Below are positions 27,033-36,251 of a DNA stretch of 64,000 bases, piece by piece. The DNA lies in contig CAWBXZ010000010.1 of NCBI GenBank assembly GCA_963792855.1, positions 18,693 through 82,692 of the forward strand, read 5' to 3'. The stretch is from SG8-40 sp963792855 (GTDB lineage Bacteria > Pseudomonadota > Gammaproteobacteria > Burkholderiales > Eutrophovitaceae). The number at the start of each line of letters is the position of its first letter. Position 1 is the first letter of the stretch. The notes under the pieces are model-generated. The model did no database searches and was not told the origin of the DNA. It saw only the letters and a list, made by a program, of their open reading frames with translations. Made by a program: the position numbers and the translations under genes.

Positions 27033-28019
27033 TCAGACCGTTTTCTTCGCTTGCATTTTTCGTACGGCACCCGGCGGCATGCCAACCACGCGCTTGAAGG
27101 CGCGATTGAAGGCAGGCTCTGACTGGTAGCCGACGCGTTCGGCAATTCTTGCAAGCGTATCTTTTGTTTCACGCAATTCGCGGTGCGCGAGTTGCATGCG
27201 CAGGGTAGTGAGATACTGCAGGACCGGTTCGCCAACCAGCGCGGTGAAGCGTGCGGAGAATCCCGAGCGTGACATGCCGATTTCGCGCGCGAGTGACTCC
27301 ACCCGCCAGTCGCACTCGGGTTGCCGGTGCATCAGTGACATCGCCTTGCCGATTTGCCGGTCGTGCAGGGCGGCGATCCAGCCGTGTTGTTCTTCGCGCT
27401 CGCTTTCGAGCCAGGTGCGAATCGCCTGAATGACGAGAATGTCCGCGAGCCGGGTAATCACGGTTTCGCTGCCGGGCAATCTTTGCCGCGCTTCCTGCGC
27501 GATAAATCGGATCGTACTGTGCAACCAACTACCATCGTCGACGTGCGTGCGCAGGTGAAGCATTTTTGGCAGCAGCCCGATCAGCCGGTCCGCGAGGTAG
27601 GGATCGAAGCGCACGCCGTAGTAGGTGATCTGCGTCCGACGCCCGCCGCCGCCGAAATGCATGTTCTCGAATCGGTCACCGATGCGCTCGACCGGAATAT
27701 CTTCGAGCGCGGTGGTCTTGTCGCCGGGGTTGCCGCGCAGCAGATGCCGGTTTCCGCGCGGGATCAATAACAGGCTGCCCTTGGGCATGAAAACCGGCGC
27801 CTCGCCTTCGAGTTCGATCCAGCATTGCCCGGATGTCACCACTTCCACGTTCATCACGCCCGGCAGCGCCGGTATTTCAATGCCCCATGGGTCGGTGAGC
27901 TCTGCATTGCAATAGAGCACGCCGGTCATTTGCAGTAGCTGCAATACCTCGCCGAGCGGATCGGAACTCGGTGGCAGATCGGGAGCGATGCGCGGGGAGA
28001 CCAGTTGGGCGTCAGCCAT
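27033..28019 (-). CDS. AraC family transcriptional regulator
   Basis: A 328-residue regulator. The N-terminal cupin-like AraC ligand domain includes SGQCWIELEGEAPVFMPKGS and LLIPRGNRHLLRGNPGDKTT. The C-terminal HTH_18 domain has MHRQPECDWRVESLAREIGM, SRSGFSARFTALVGEPVLQY and, for the second helix-turn-helix, TLARIAERVGYQSEPAFNRA, ending FKRVVGMPPGAVRK. It is divergent from the NmrA-like gene, with 144 bases between the two starts that contain the inverted repeat at 28040-28059. It probably controls that cluster and itself. Confidence 0.9.
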   Translation of the reverse strand: MADAQLVSPRIAPDLPPSSDPLGEVLQLLQMTGVLYCNAELTDPWGIEIPALPGVMNVEVVTSGQCWIELEGEAPVFMPKGSLLLIPRGNRHLLRGNPGDKTTALEDIPVERIGDRFENMHFGGGGRRTQITYYGVRFDPYLADRLIGLLPKMLHLRTHVDDGSWLHSTIRFIAQEARQRLPGSETVITRLADILVIQAIRTWLESEREEQHGWIAALHDRQIGKAMSLMHRQPECDWRVESLAREIGMSRSGFSARFTALVGEPVLQYLTTLRMQLAHRELRETKDTLARIAERVGYQSEPAFNRAFKRVVGMPPGAVRKMQAKKTV

Positions 28020-28039
28020 AAACCTTACGGGATTGGACG

Positions 28040-28059
28040 ATCTGCTAATAATAGTAGAT
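28040..28059. promoter_or_regulatory. Imperfect inverted repeat between AraC and NmrA-like genes
   Basis: ATCTGCTA-ATAA-TAGTAGAT, seven of eight arm positions complementary, within the divergent promoter region. A candidate operator for the AraC-type regulator; no experimental basis. Confidence 0.4.
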
Positions 28060-28163
28060 GTTATGTGATTTTGTATCCAGTTCTGCTGTTTCAGAATGCA
28101 TCCCGTTGGTGAGTGATGACTCGCTGGCTTTCATTGGACCAACTGAACAGGAGACTGAAAATC

Positions 28164-29009
28164 ATGCAAACACAACCGATTCTGATCGTGGGCAAGACGG
28201 CCAAGACCGGCCTGCGAGTCGAGCAACGACTGCAGGCACTGGGCTATGCCACGCGTGGCGTGGCGCGCTCGACTTCTCCGGCCTTTGACTGGGCAGACGC
28301 CACCACCTGGCGCGCGGCGATGGAAGGCACGGAGCAGGCCTATGTCACCTTCTATCCCGACCTCGCGGTCCCGGGCGCTGAACAAAGCATTGGCGATTTC
28401 GTCGCGCTCGCCAAACAAAGCGGCTTGCGCCACCTCGTGTTGCTGTCGGGTCGTGGCGAGCAGGGTGCGCAACGCGCCGAGGCCTTGCTGGCGGATAGCG
28501 GGCTCGACTGGAACGTCGTTCGCGCGAGCTGGTTCATGCAGAACTTCAGCGAAGGTTTCATGATCGAGGGCATTTTGAACGGCGAGCTGATGCTGCCCGC
28601 CGGCGATATCGCCGAACCTTTCATCGACATCGATGACATTGCGGATGTCGCGGTTGCCGCACTCACCCGGCCGGAACTTCGCAATCGCTTGTTCGAAGTC
28701 AGCGGACCGCGAGCACTCACCTTTGCGCAGTGTGCGGCGGCGATCTCCCAGGCGGTGGGATACCCGGTCAAATTCACCCGTATCGGTATCGACGAATTCC
28801 TGCAGGCGCTGCGCGACGAGGGTTTGCCGGAAGACATGCTGTGGTTGATGAACGAGCTGTTTACCGTCGTGTTCGACGGACGCAATTCGAAACCGGCATC
28901 GGGCGTTGAAGAAGCGCTTGGCCGTCCCGCGACCGACTTCAGTGAGTATCTACGCAAGGTGATGGCTACTGGCGCGTGGGAGCGCAACGGCATGCTGCAG
29001 CACGCCTGA
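28164..29009 (+). CDS. NmrA-like NAD(P)-binding protein
   Basis: A 281-residue atypical SDR. The N-terminal Rossmann motif is LIVGKTAKTGLRVEQRLQAL, i.e. GKTAKTG in place of GxxGxxG, followed by ATRGVARSTSPAFDWAD. RHLVLLSGRGEQGAQRAE, SWFMQNFSEGFMIEGILNGE and AEPFIDIDDIADVAVAALTR are the NmrA/HSCARG pattern. The C-terminus lies over the active-site pocket as in NADP-dependent sensor proteins. The start at 28164 follows CAGGAGACTGAAAATC. It heads a three-gene cluster under the divergent AraC regulator. Confidence 0.85.
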   Translation: MQTQPILIVGKTAKTGLRVEQRLQALGYATRGVARSTSPAFDWADATTWRAAMEGTEQAYVTFYPDLAVPGAEQSIGDFVALAKQSGLRHLVLLSGRGEQGAQRAEALLADSGLDWNVVRASWFMQNFSEGFMIEGILNGELMLPAGDIAEPFIDIDDIADVAVAALTRPELRNRLFEVSGPRALTFAQCAAAISQAVGYPVKFTRIGIDEFLQALRDEGLPEDMLWLMNELFTVVFDGRNSKPASGVEEALGRPATDFSEYLRKVMATGAWERNGMLQHA

Positions 29010-29048
29010 TCCGCTATTTGTCAACCTTTACTGTTCTGGAGAAAGGAC

Positions 29049-29463
29049 ATGAAAACAAGATTCGCAAAAACCGGTAACGCTGTGCTGTTTGTGGCGGGAG
29101 CGCTGCTGATCGTGGTCGGCGCATTCATCATCATGGCGCCGGCCGGCTTCTACGCATCGAACAACATTGCGGTGGGCTCGAGTGTCAGCCTGTTAAACGA
29201 ACTCAAGGCGCCCGCCGGTTTGTTGCTCGCCGCAGGCGTGTTCATGCTGAGTGCCATATTCGTGCGGCGTCAGGCGGATGGCTGCCTTGTCGTTGGCGGC
29301 GCTGATCTACCTGTCTTATGCGTTCTCGCGCCTCGTGAGCATTTTTTTCGATGGTGTTCCCGCTGCCGGCCTTGTGCAGGCCGCAGCGCTTGAAGGTGTC
29401 ATCGGTCTGGCGTGTGTCGCCGTCCTGATGCTGCGCCGGTTTCCGGCAAGGAGGGCGGCGTGA
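29049..29463 (+). CDS. DUF4345 family membrane protein (frameshifted)
   Basis: The N-terminal frame encodes two membrane helices (AVLFVAGALLIVVGAFIIMA, LLLAAGVFMLSAIFVRRQA). At about 29275 the frame breaks at a GG pair; the family continues in the next frame with MAALSLAALIYLSYAFSRLV, SIFFDGVPAAGLVQAAALEG and IGLACVAVLMLRRF. Joined, the protein is about 135 residues with four helices, the usual DUF4345 size. The function is unknown. It overlaps the downstream DUF1772 gene by four bases. The break is most likely an extra G. Confidence 0.75.
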
Positions 29464-29951
29464 CGTTCGATCTGATGATTACCATGTTGGTGTTTGTCGC
29501 GGCGATCAGCGCCGGCCTGATGGCCGGCGTCTACTTCGCGTTTTCGGGATTCATCATGCGTTCGTTCGATCAATTGGGCGGCGCGAAAGCAGCGGACGCC
29601 ATGAATGCGATCAACGAAGTGATATTGCGCTCATGGTTCATGCCGCTGTTTTTTGGTTCGACATTGCTCTTCACCGTCTTGATGGCTTTGCCTGTGTTCG
29701 GTTCGGGCCTGCCCGGTCGGTGGTTGCTGTTTACTGCCGGACTGATCTATGTGGCCGGTATGTTTTTATGCACCGCCGTCTTCAATGTGCCTCTGAACAA
29801 CCAGCTGGCGAAGGCAGGCGGTGATGATCGAACCAAAGCCGGAATGTGGGCGCGTTACTACAGGATCTGGACACGGTGGAATCATGTTCGCAGCGTATGC
29901 TCGCTCGTGGCTCTGGTCCTGAGCATGACCTATCTTGTGCGCTATGCATGA
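29460..29951 (+). CDS. DUF1772 (anthrone oxygenase-like) membrane protein
   Basis: A 163-residue membrane protein of the DUF1772 family, which is related to fungal anthrone oxygenases. MITMLVFVAAISAGLMAGVY is helix one, IMRSFDQLGGAKAADAMNAI and NVPLNNQLAKAGGD are the family signatures, RYYRIWTRWNHVRSVCSLVA is the last conserved block. Start at GTG 29460 overlapping the previous stop (GTGA). A longer frame from 29412 is antisense-of-frame to the DUF4345 C-terminus and is not needed. Confidence 0.8.
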   Translation: MTFDLMITMLVFVAAISAGLMAGVYFAFSGFIMRSFDQLGGAKAADAMNAINEVILRSWFMPLFFGSTLLFTVLMALPVFGSGLPGRWLLFTAGLIYVAGMFLCTAVFNVPLNNQLAKAGGDDRTKAGMWARYYRIWTRWNHVRSVCSLVALVLSMTYLVRYA

Positions 29952-30415
29952 TCCCGGCGGGGTGCCGCGATGTGCGCGGCATCCACTCGCCCAGTCCTGA
30001 ACCGGGAAAGGCCGCTGCGCTGGACGGGCTCGTCTTGCTGGCCTGCCGGTAATTTCAGTGCCGTCGCTTCCCTATGGAACAGTCGTGCTCTTTCCGCATC
30101 AGTATGGCGCACAGGCCTGGCCTCAGTCATTACGGTTGTCGGCGACTCCAAACGGGGCGGCGGTACTTTTGGTTGTGACATTGTCATGTCCGGAATCGGA
30201 CTGGTTGCGCGGTAGGCACCCATTTCTTGTGCAGTTGTATATCGACGGCGGGTTTGTACGTTCAGGCGCGAATTCTGGGGACAATGAAGCGCGAGAGAAT
30301 CCAGAATTGCATCTAACTATCATGCGGTTAGCGCTCGCGTGCCCACTCTTTGAGTTTCATGTTGCAGGGGCATGCCAATTGCTTATTGGACATCGTCGAC
30401 GTCCACGGAGAGGTA
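29952..30415. other. Intergenic region, nothing recognised
   Basis: About 460 bases without a convincing reading frame or repeat. Confidence 0.4.
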
Positions 30416-31513
30416 ATGGGCTCTGGGTTAACAGGCGCGGGTCAGCCATCACCGGATAAGCGAGAGTTTCAGGTTCAGTTCCGCGGCGATGCACGCGAGT
30501 ACTTCCGTATCTGGATCGTCAATCTGTGTTTGACGCTGCTTACGCTCGGCGTGTTTTCCGCTTGGGCGAAAGTACGAAAACAGCGGTACTTCTATTCGCA
30601 TACGGTTATTGACGGAACACCATTGCAATACGGCGCGCAACCACTACCCATTCTGAAGGGCAGATTGTTCGCCGCCGCTCTGTTACTGACCTACTACGCC
30701 GCACAGTATGTCGCGCCGGACATCGTGCCGTATGTAATCGCTGCCCTTGTCGTGCTTGTTCCATGGGTAGTTGCGCGTTCAGCGGCATTCAGGGCGCGCT
30801 ATACGGGATTTCGCAACATGACCCTGGCCTTCCATGGCAACTATGCGAGTGCGGTGGAGGCGATCTACTGGCTTGGCGGCATCCCTTTCCTCGTTGTTGG
30901 CACCATGTTCGAGTGGTGGGGCGACAACAGGATACTTGGCGTCGCAGCGATGGTGGCGGGATTGCTCTTTCCGTGGTGGATGGCCCGCGTCAGGCGATTC
31001 CTCATCACGAACACCTCATTTGGTGGACGCCGTGCAAGTTTCTCAGCGACCGGATGGCAATATTTCAGGATTTATTTCGTGTCGGGGCTGATCATCGGCA
31101 TTGGTGGCGTGATTACGGCCGCAGGTTTCTGGCTGCTGAAGACGAGCTCACAGGCAATGCTGGTCGCGCTGGTTGTGCCCATGTATTTGTTCTACGCAGT
31201 GGCCTATGCGTACGTGCGCGCCAGTACAGGTAATTTGATGTGGAACAGTTCGGCTTTCGACAACGTTGGCTTCCGTTCCACGCTCGAAACCTGGGGGCTC
31301 TTCTCCCTATACGTTACGAATGCGATAGGTATTCTCGTTTCGCTCGGATTGATGATTCCATGGGCGGTGATACGCACGATGCGCTATCGCGCCGAAAAGT
31401 TAAACGTGACGCTGGAAGGAGATTTGCTGAATTTCCGGGGCAGCAAGTCGACTTCCGTAAGTGCCGCCGGTTCGGAGGTTGGTGAGATGTTCGAGCTGGA
31501 GTTATCGCTGTGA
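30416..31513 (+). CDS. DUF898 (YjgN-type) membrane protein
   Basis: A 365-residue protein with about eight membrane helices. The N-terminal REFQVQFRGDAREYFRIWIV and LTLLTLGVFSAWAKVRKQRY are highly characteristic, then FYSHTVIDGTPLQYGAQPLP, the second block WWMARVRRFLITNTSFGGRR, and WQYFRIYFVSGLIIGIGG repeat the first pattern. The function of DUF898 is unknown; members often lie beside an M48-type partner gene. GGAGAGGTA precedes the ATG. The downstream gene overlaps by GTGA, so the two are coupled. Confidence 0.9.
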   Translation: MGSGLTGAGQPSPDKREFQVQFRGDAREYFRIWIVNLCLTLLTLGVFSAWAKVRKQRYFYSHTVIDGTPLQYGAQPLPILKGRLFAAALLLTYYAAQYVAPDIVPYVIAALVVLVPWVVARSAAFRARYTGFRNMTLAFHGNYASAVEAIYWLGGIPFLVVGTMFEWWGDNRILGVAAMVAGLLFPWWMARVRRFLITNTSFGGRRASFSATGWQYFRIYFVSGLIIGIGGVITAAGFWLLKTSSQAMLVALVVPMYLFYAVAYAYVRASTGNLMWNSSAFDNVGFRSTLETWGLFSLYVTNAIGILVSLGLMIPWAVIRTMRYRAEKLNVTLEGDLLNFRGSKSTSVSAAGSEVGEMFELELSL

Positions 31514-32426
31514 GTGCGATGACGCTGGAAGGGATTTTCTACGATGGGTGTGTCCCCATTGGGTCAGACGCGACGTTGATGCTTGCCGGGAAGAAAATTT
31601 CGTTGATTGGCGCCGAAGTATCAGAGCGCTTCGATGTGGAGGCTTTGCGAGTTTCCCCCCGCACGGGTATCGCAACCCGCTTCATAGCGCTTCCGGGCGG
31701 AGGACAGTTCCAATGCGCTGATGATCCTGCCCTGGATTGCCTGCCACAAGAAGTTCCGAGCGAGGGTTTCGTCGCCTGGCTGGAACGACGATGGCCTGTA
31801 GCGGGTGTTGCGCTTGCGCTGATCGTCGCCATTGTTGCCTCGGCATACGTTTACGTGCTGCCCGTAGCCGCCGAACGTGATTACCGACGAATCGAACAAG
31901 TTGGCGACCGATTTGCAGGCATCTTTTGAGGAACACCGACGAGAGCGAATACTGTGCGTCAATCGTTGCCTGGGTCGCCAGTTTTCGTAGCGGAGATCCG
32001 CGAGTGGAGCCAATCCTGAACGCTTACATCCTGCGCAATCCGAGCGATGGGGAATTGTATCTGCAGAGAGCTTTCGAGCGGGGCATCCGCAGCGACACGC
32101 AGGGTGCAATCGCCGATCTGGAAGTCGCGATCAGTCTCGGGAACGTAAATGCGAAGATCCATTTCGGGCAAGTTCTTGTTAACGGCTTTGAGGGTATCGC
32201 CAGGGATCAGGAACGGGGTCTTGCGCTTCTGCGAGAGGCGGCCGACAGCGGAGACGCATACGGCAAGCACACCCTCAATCAGGTGGTGAATCAGCTTGGG
32301 CTCGGAGGTCGAGGAACAGGGCCGGCACCGGGGCCGTCAAGAGGCGATGAAGCGCATGCGGCCGGTCAAGACGACATGGGACATCCAGAGTGCGAAGTCC
32401 TCCTGGGGCCTCGGTCGACTGACTGA
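31510..32426 (+). CDS. DUF7092-like N-terminal domain and Sel1 repeat protein (frameshift suspected)
   Basis: The first frame (31510-31929) begins at GTG overlapping the DUF898 stop and encodes the N-terminal domain seen in M48 partners of DUF898: GIFYDGCVPIGSDATLMLAG, RTGIATRFIALPGGGQFQC and a membrane helix (GVALALIVAIVASAYVYVL). It stops at 31929. A second frame (31926 on) encodes Sel1/TPR-like sequence: NAYILRNPSDGELYLQRAFE, AIADLEVAISLGNVNAKIHF, GLALLREAADSGDAYGKHTL. One more T in the TTTT at 31924-31927 would join them in register. The expected M48 protease domain is absent, so the coupled partner is either truncated or replaced by repeats. Confidence 0.55.
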
Positions 32427-33161
32427 CCATCGTGTTATCGCCAGTGTGCTGGCTGCGCTGGTAATGATGGGGTGGTTACGGCGAGACAGACGAAGCGCCT
32501 GAAGCAGGCGATCATCGTCAGTGGCAGCGCCACGAAGTAAGCGGGCGGAAACTTCTCTCGCTGTTTTCTCTTTTCGTTACTCATCCTGGAGCCGTAATAC
32601 GCCATGAATGAGACCCGGGGTGATGGAGGTCCTGACAGGGACGTTGCGCAGCGCGGGCTGTCGTTGCGTGCCGACCTACCGCGACAACCGAACATTCTTG
32701 ATATTGGTTGTGGGTCGCGACGCCGACGCGGCTTGCGTGAGGCCGTCACGCCGACGAGCGGAGACATGACTGATCTGCCGTTCGCTGACGAAATTCTTGA
32801 TCTGGTCGGAAGGCACGGCGTACATCAAGGGCGTCGAGAGCGCACTGTGCGAGAAGTGCCGGTGCGACGATGAAGCGCCGGGTTCGGTTGAAATGGCGGC
32901 CAATAAAGTCGGGACGCGCCGCACATTCGGCTCTGCGTACGGGTACGAGTTTCTCGTGGCGCGGTTAATCGGATCGTAAGGCGCGCGTGCTGCCTTCAGT
33001 CGCGGCGAGAGCGACTTTTTTCAGGGGAATCCCAAAGGGGTACGTTACGGACGCGAAAGCGGGAACTGCCCGACATTCTCCTTCGGGAACCGGTCGACGG
33101 GATTCATTGAAGCGGGGCTACAATCTGGCGCTATCGACTTCATCATTCAGGAATCCGTTCG
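32427..33161. other. Degenerate region around a methyltransferase relic
   Basis: Apart from the methyltransferase pseudogene at 32604-32979, no gene is recognisable. Short frames on both strands lack supporting signals. Confidence 0.4.
32604..32979 (+). pseudogene. Relic of a class I SAM methyltransferase
   Basis: Three pieces of one protein can be seen in order: PNILDIGCG (SAM motif I), then GDMTDLPFADEILDL and, after a frame change at about 32800, IWSEGTAYIKGVESAL, and finally FGSAYGYEFLVARL, which is the usual C-terminal end of this family. Between motif I and GDMTDLPF about 40 residues are missing, and about 90 are missing before the C-terminal piece. These internal deletions show true decay, unlike the clean single-base frameshifts elsewhere. 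Confidence 0.65.
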
Positions 33162-33548
33162 ATGGGCGCTAAAGTTATCGAGCAGTGGCACCGGCTGGTA
33201 AAGGACAAGGATGTGGAAGGTCTTGGATCGATCCTCGAAGAGGATGCGGTTTTTCACTCGCCGGTGGTTCATACGCCGCAAGTCGGCAAGGGCCTGACTG
33301 AAAAGTATCTGGCGGCTGCCTTCGCAACATTGTTCAACGACTCGTTCGAATACGTGCGTGAAATTGTCGGTGAGCGCGACGCGATGCTGGAGTTCGTTGT
33401 CGAACTGGACGGTGTCCACGTAAACGGCGTCGACATCATCTCGTGGAATGCGGAGGACAAGATCACGGATTTCAAAGTGATGATCCGTCCGCTCAAAGCC
33501 ATCACCGCAGTGCGCGAACGCATGGCGCAAGCACTGCAGCCGCGCTGA
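33162..33548 (+). CDS. NTF2/SnoaL-like protein
   Basis: A 128-residue NTF2-like fold protein. The N-terminus (VIEQWHRLVKDKDVEGLGSI) is the first helix, EEDAVFHSPVVHTPQVGKGL the first cone strands with the pocket aspartate, and FEYVREIVGERDAMLEFVVE and ISWNAEDKITDFKVMIRPL the sheet. It closely follows the SnoaL-like family that includes limonene-epoxide hydrolases and ketosteroid isomerases, but no catalytic dyad can be defined here. AGGA precedes the ATG. Confidence 0.8.
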   Translation: MGAKVIEQWHRLVKDKDVEGLGSILEEDAVFHSPVVHTPQVGKGLTEKYLAAAFATLFNDSFEYVREIVGERDAMLEFVVELDGVHVNGVDIISWNAEDKITDFKVMIRPLKAITAVRERMAQALQPR

Positions 33549-33671
33549 TCTCGAGGCCGGGAGGCGCAGGGCACCAGGCCGCATTCGATTTCGCGATACA
33601 GGTTTTCAGGCCGGCACTTCCATCGATCATTGTGGCTGATTGATCGGACGTGATTGAGAAAAGGTGGGGGG

Positions 33672-34145
33672 ATGAAACAGGTTCTGACGGCGCTGATGGC
33701 GTTCTTCCTGGCGTCGAGCGCTTATGCGCAACATCCGTTCTGGCTGGATGAGGCCATCAGGGTCGACAGCCCTGATGAATTCGCTTACTGGACTTCGATA
33801 GAGACGGATTGTCCGTTGACCGAATCCGAAGTCGAAAGACTCATAGAAGGCGTTCTGGTTGAAAACAAACTGAAACCTGTTCGTGACAAGATTTTCGAAG
33901 ACGGCCGGATTTATCTGAATGTGGATCTGCGCTGCATAAGGGTTGCGTCTGACGACCAACATGCGTTTACCCTCAACATCCATTTCGGCCGTTACCAACC
34001 CTGGCCAGCCATTTTGTTCGATGCGCCTTACTCCGAAGTCGGTGTCGGTGGCAAGGAGGAGATCCGGCGCAAGCTCAGGGAACGAATCGTGGCGGCCGTG
34101 GCGGCATTCAAGAGGGTGAACACCCTGACCATTGGACTGCGATAG
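33672..34145 (+). CDS. Hypothetical secreted protein
   Basis: A 157-residue protein with a clear signal peptide (MKQVLTALMAFFLASSAYAQ, cleavage after AYA). The mature part (DEFAYWTSIETDCPLTESEV, DGRIYLNVDLRCIRVASDDQ, FTLNIHFGRYQPWPAILFDA) is a beta-rich domain with two cysteines that could form a disulfide. I do not recognise a family. AGGTGGGGGG precedes ATG 33672. It is a single gene. Confidence 0.7.
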   Translation: MKQVLTALMAFFLASSAYAQHPFWLDEAIRVDSPDEFAYWTSIETDCPLTESEVERLIEGVLVENKLKPVRDKIFEDGRIYLNVDLRCIRVASDDQHAFTLNIHFGRYQPWPAILFDAPYSEVGVGGKEEIRRKLRERIVAAVAAFKRVNTLTIGLR

Positions 34146-34379
34146 CGGTGCGGCCGGATACGCATTTCGTGCCGCCAATGATGACGATCGTCGCAAAGCG
34201 CAGATGGAAGGCGTCGGACATTTGGCGGCTAGCGCGCAAGCGTGGGACCTCACTGCTACGGTGCTCGGCCAATAGCCCCTTGTCGGGCGTTCAAGGCAAG
34301 ACCCGCTACGAAGGGCCGCCTGCCAAACTGACCGGAAGGAGCCGGTCGCGGCCGGGATGAACCGGCCGATAACCGCAGT

Positions 34380-34661
34380 TCAGTCCTCGCGGCTTGTGAC
34401 TTCCAGCAGGTGGTAACCGAACTGGGTCTGTACCGGCCCCTGTACCTGACCGACTTCGGCGCTGAATACCACCTTGTCGAACTCGGGCACCATCATGCCC
34501 GGGCCGAACGAGCCAAGGTCGCCGCCCTGGGCGCTGGACGGGCAGGTTGAATGTTCGCGGGCAACATCGGCGAAATTCGCTCCGTCGGCGATTTTTTGTT
34601 TGAGGTCGTTACATTTTGCTTCGCTGTCGACGAGGATGTGGCGGGCGCTAGCCTTTGGCAT
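34380..34661 (-). CDS. ppiC: Parvulin-type peptidyl-prolyl cis-trans isomerase
   Basis: A 93-residue single-domain parvulin, the size of E. coli PpiC. KASARHILVDSEAKCNDLKQ starts the domain with the catalytic His, FADVAREHSTCPSSAQGGDL carries the Cys/Asp-region motif, and GSFGPGMMVPEFDKVVFSAE and VQTQFGYHLLEVTSRED complete the active site. It catalyses proline isomerisation in folding proteins, in the cytosol because no signal peptide is present. The frame extends upstream but the AAGGAC site favours this start. Confidence 0.9.
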   Translation of the reverse strand: MPKASARHILVDSEAKCNDLKQKIADGANFADVAREHSTCPSSAQGGDLGSFGPGMMVPEFDKVVFSAEVGQVQGPVQTQFGYHLLEVTSRED

Positions 34662-35249
34662 TCGATTGTCCTTTGCAATGGTTAAGCCGCTGGTCTGTGT
34701 GATGGCCGAACGGAAACGGCTCGGTGCCATCGCAACAGGCGGCGAAGTGTTTATCAATGTGGAGGCACAATGGTGTCACATTTGGATGACTCCTGCCTGT
34801 TTGTGCAAGGATGCGAGGGCGGATTGAAAGAAGAGCGCGCGAACCGGCGAAGCGTGACACAGGAATCGTAGCGCGGGTTCTTGCTCCCGGGCGACGCCGA
34901 TCGCCGTTGCTTTTTGTTCGCCTATGTCATGGTGCGACAGACGGGTACGTCGTTACTCGGACAGGATGTAGAGGCGCTCGGCCCCGGTGCACGAATCGGG
35001 TTTCTGGTGCTGTACTCGATCGGCTTTCCCGGCATGCTCGCACCGTTGCACCCGGTTAGCTCGAACGCAGGTCAGCCTCGCGGTCGTGATGCAGTATTCC
35101 GATGCGCATTCCGGACTCTTGCGTTCGACCTGCACCTTGTTCATTACGCGACGTTCATTACGCGACGACCATGTGGATTTTCAAATACAGGGCCTGTAGC
35201 ATGCAACCCGCGCCTCGTGAATATGGCGAAACTTTTGAAAGGTTCGTTT
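34662..35249. other. Intergenic region, no clear gene
   Basis: About 590 bases. A weak frame encodes YVMVRQTGTSLLGQDVEALG, which could be a fragment of a membrane protein, but nothing supports it. Confidence 0.35.
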
Positions 35250-36059
35250 ATGGCAGGTTTGGAAGAACATTATTCGGCCCGCGACATCGAGGCGCGAATC
35301 CTGGCGGCCCTTCGCGCGGCCGGACTGAATCCCGAGCAGCGCCTGTCACCGGAGAAACTGGGAGCGCTCGATCACTTCCATACCGGAGGGCTGCGTGCGT
35401 CACGCGAACTTGCGGATCTGGCACAGATTCGGGTCGCGCACCGCGTTCTGGATATTGGCGCAGGATTGGCCGGTCCGGCGCGCATGCTCGCCTCCACGCT
35501 CGGCTGCCGGGTGGATTGCATCGAAATGTCATCCGATTACTGCGCCGGCGCGGAACTGCTGAACCGCCTGACCGGCCTTGATGACCGAATCGCCGTGCAC
35601 AAGGGCAGTGCGCTCGACTTGCCGTTTCCGGATGATTCGTTTGATGTCGTGTGGATGCAAAACGTAGGCATGAACATCTCGGACAAGCGCAAGCTCTATT
35701 CGGAGATCTTCCGGGTTCTCAAACCGGGCGGCCGGTTCGCCTTCCAGGAGATGGCTGCCGGCGACGTGCCGACGTCCTACTTTCCCCTTCCGTGGGCGAC
35801 CGAGCCGGCCGACAACTGTCTTGTGTCTGTTGAGGAGATGGGATCGCTGCTTGAAGAAGCCGGGTTCATTACCGATCTTCTGGAAGATACGAGCGATGCG
35901 CATCTGGGCGGGGCAACCACCAATGCCACCCCGGCTGCCGCAGGGCAGTTGGGACTGGCGGTGTACGTCGATAATCTCGCGCAGAAAGCCGCCAACGCGC
36001 GGCGCAGCCTTGAAGAAGGTCAGGTTCGGCTTGTCAGAGGCGTTTTCCGGGTGGAGTGA
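35250..36059 (+). CDS. Class I SAM-dependent methyltransferase (sarcosine/dimethylglycine methyltransferase-like)
   Basis: A 269-residue enzyme. A helical N-terminus (LEEHYSARDIEARILAALRA) precedes VLDIGAGLAGPARMLASTLG (motif I, about residue 65), VDCIEMSSDYCAGAELLNRL (motif II), GSALDLPFPDDSFDVVWMQN (motif III/IV) and IFRVLKPGGRFAFQEMAAGD (motif V/VI). The motif set resembles the glycine/sarcosine/dimethylglycine methyltransferase group, which makes betaine. The substrate cannot be read. I favour ATG 35250 (GAAAGG site at eight bases) over 35223, which is also possible. Confidence 0.85.
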   Translation: MAGLEEHYSARDIEARILAALRAAGLNPEQRLSPEKLGALDHFHTGGLRASRELADLAQIRVAHRVLDIGAGLAGPARMLASTLGCRVDCIEMSSDYCAGAELLNRLTGLDDRIAVHKGSALDLPFPDDSFDVVWMQNVGMNISDKRKLYSEIFRVLKPGGRFAFQEMAAGDVPTSYFPLPWATEPADNCLVSVEEMGSLLEEAGFITDLLEDTSDAHLGGATTNATPAAAGQLGLAVYVDNLAQKAANARRSLEEGQVRLVRGVFRVE

Positions 36060-36251
36060 GTCACCTCGGGCGATGCTCCCGTAACGGGTTTGCGCTTTGC
36101 AATCCGAAGCGGCGATGCGCGTGCAGGTAAACAGACCTGGACGGTGCCAGCCCCGCGCAACGGTTTGGCAGGAGCCGATTATCCGAAGGCAATGAACCAG
36201 CGTGCCTGAAAGCCCTTTATCCCGATATGCGAACTCTCTTAGGACATTCCC

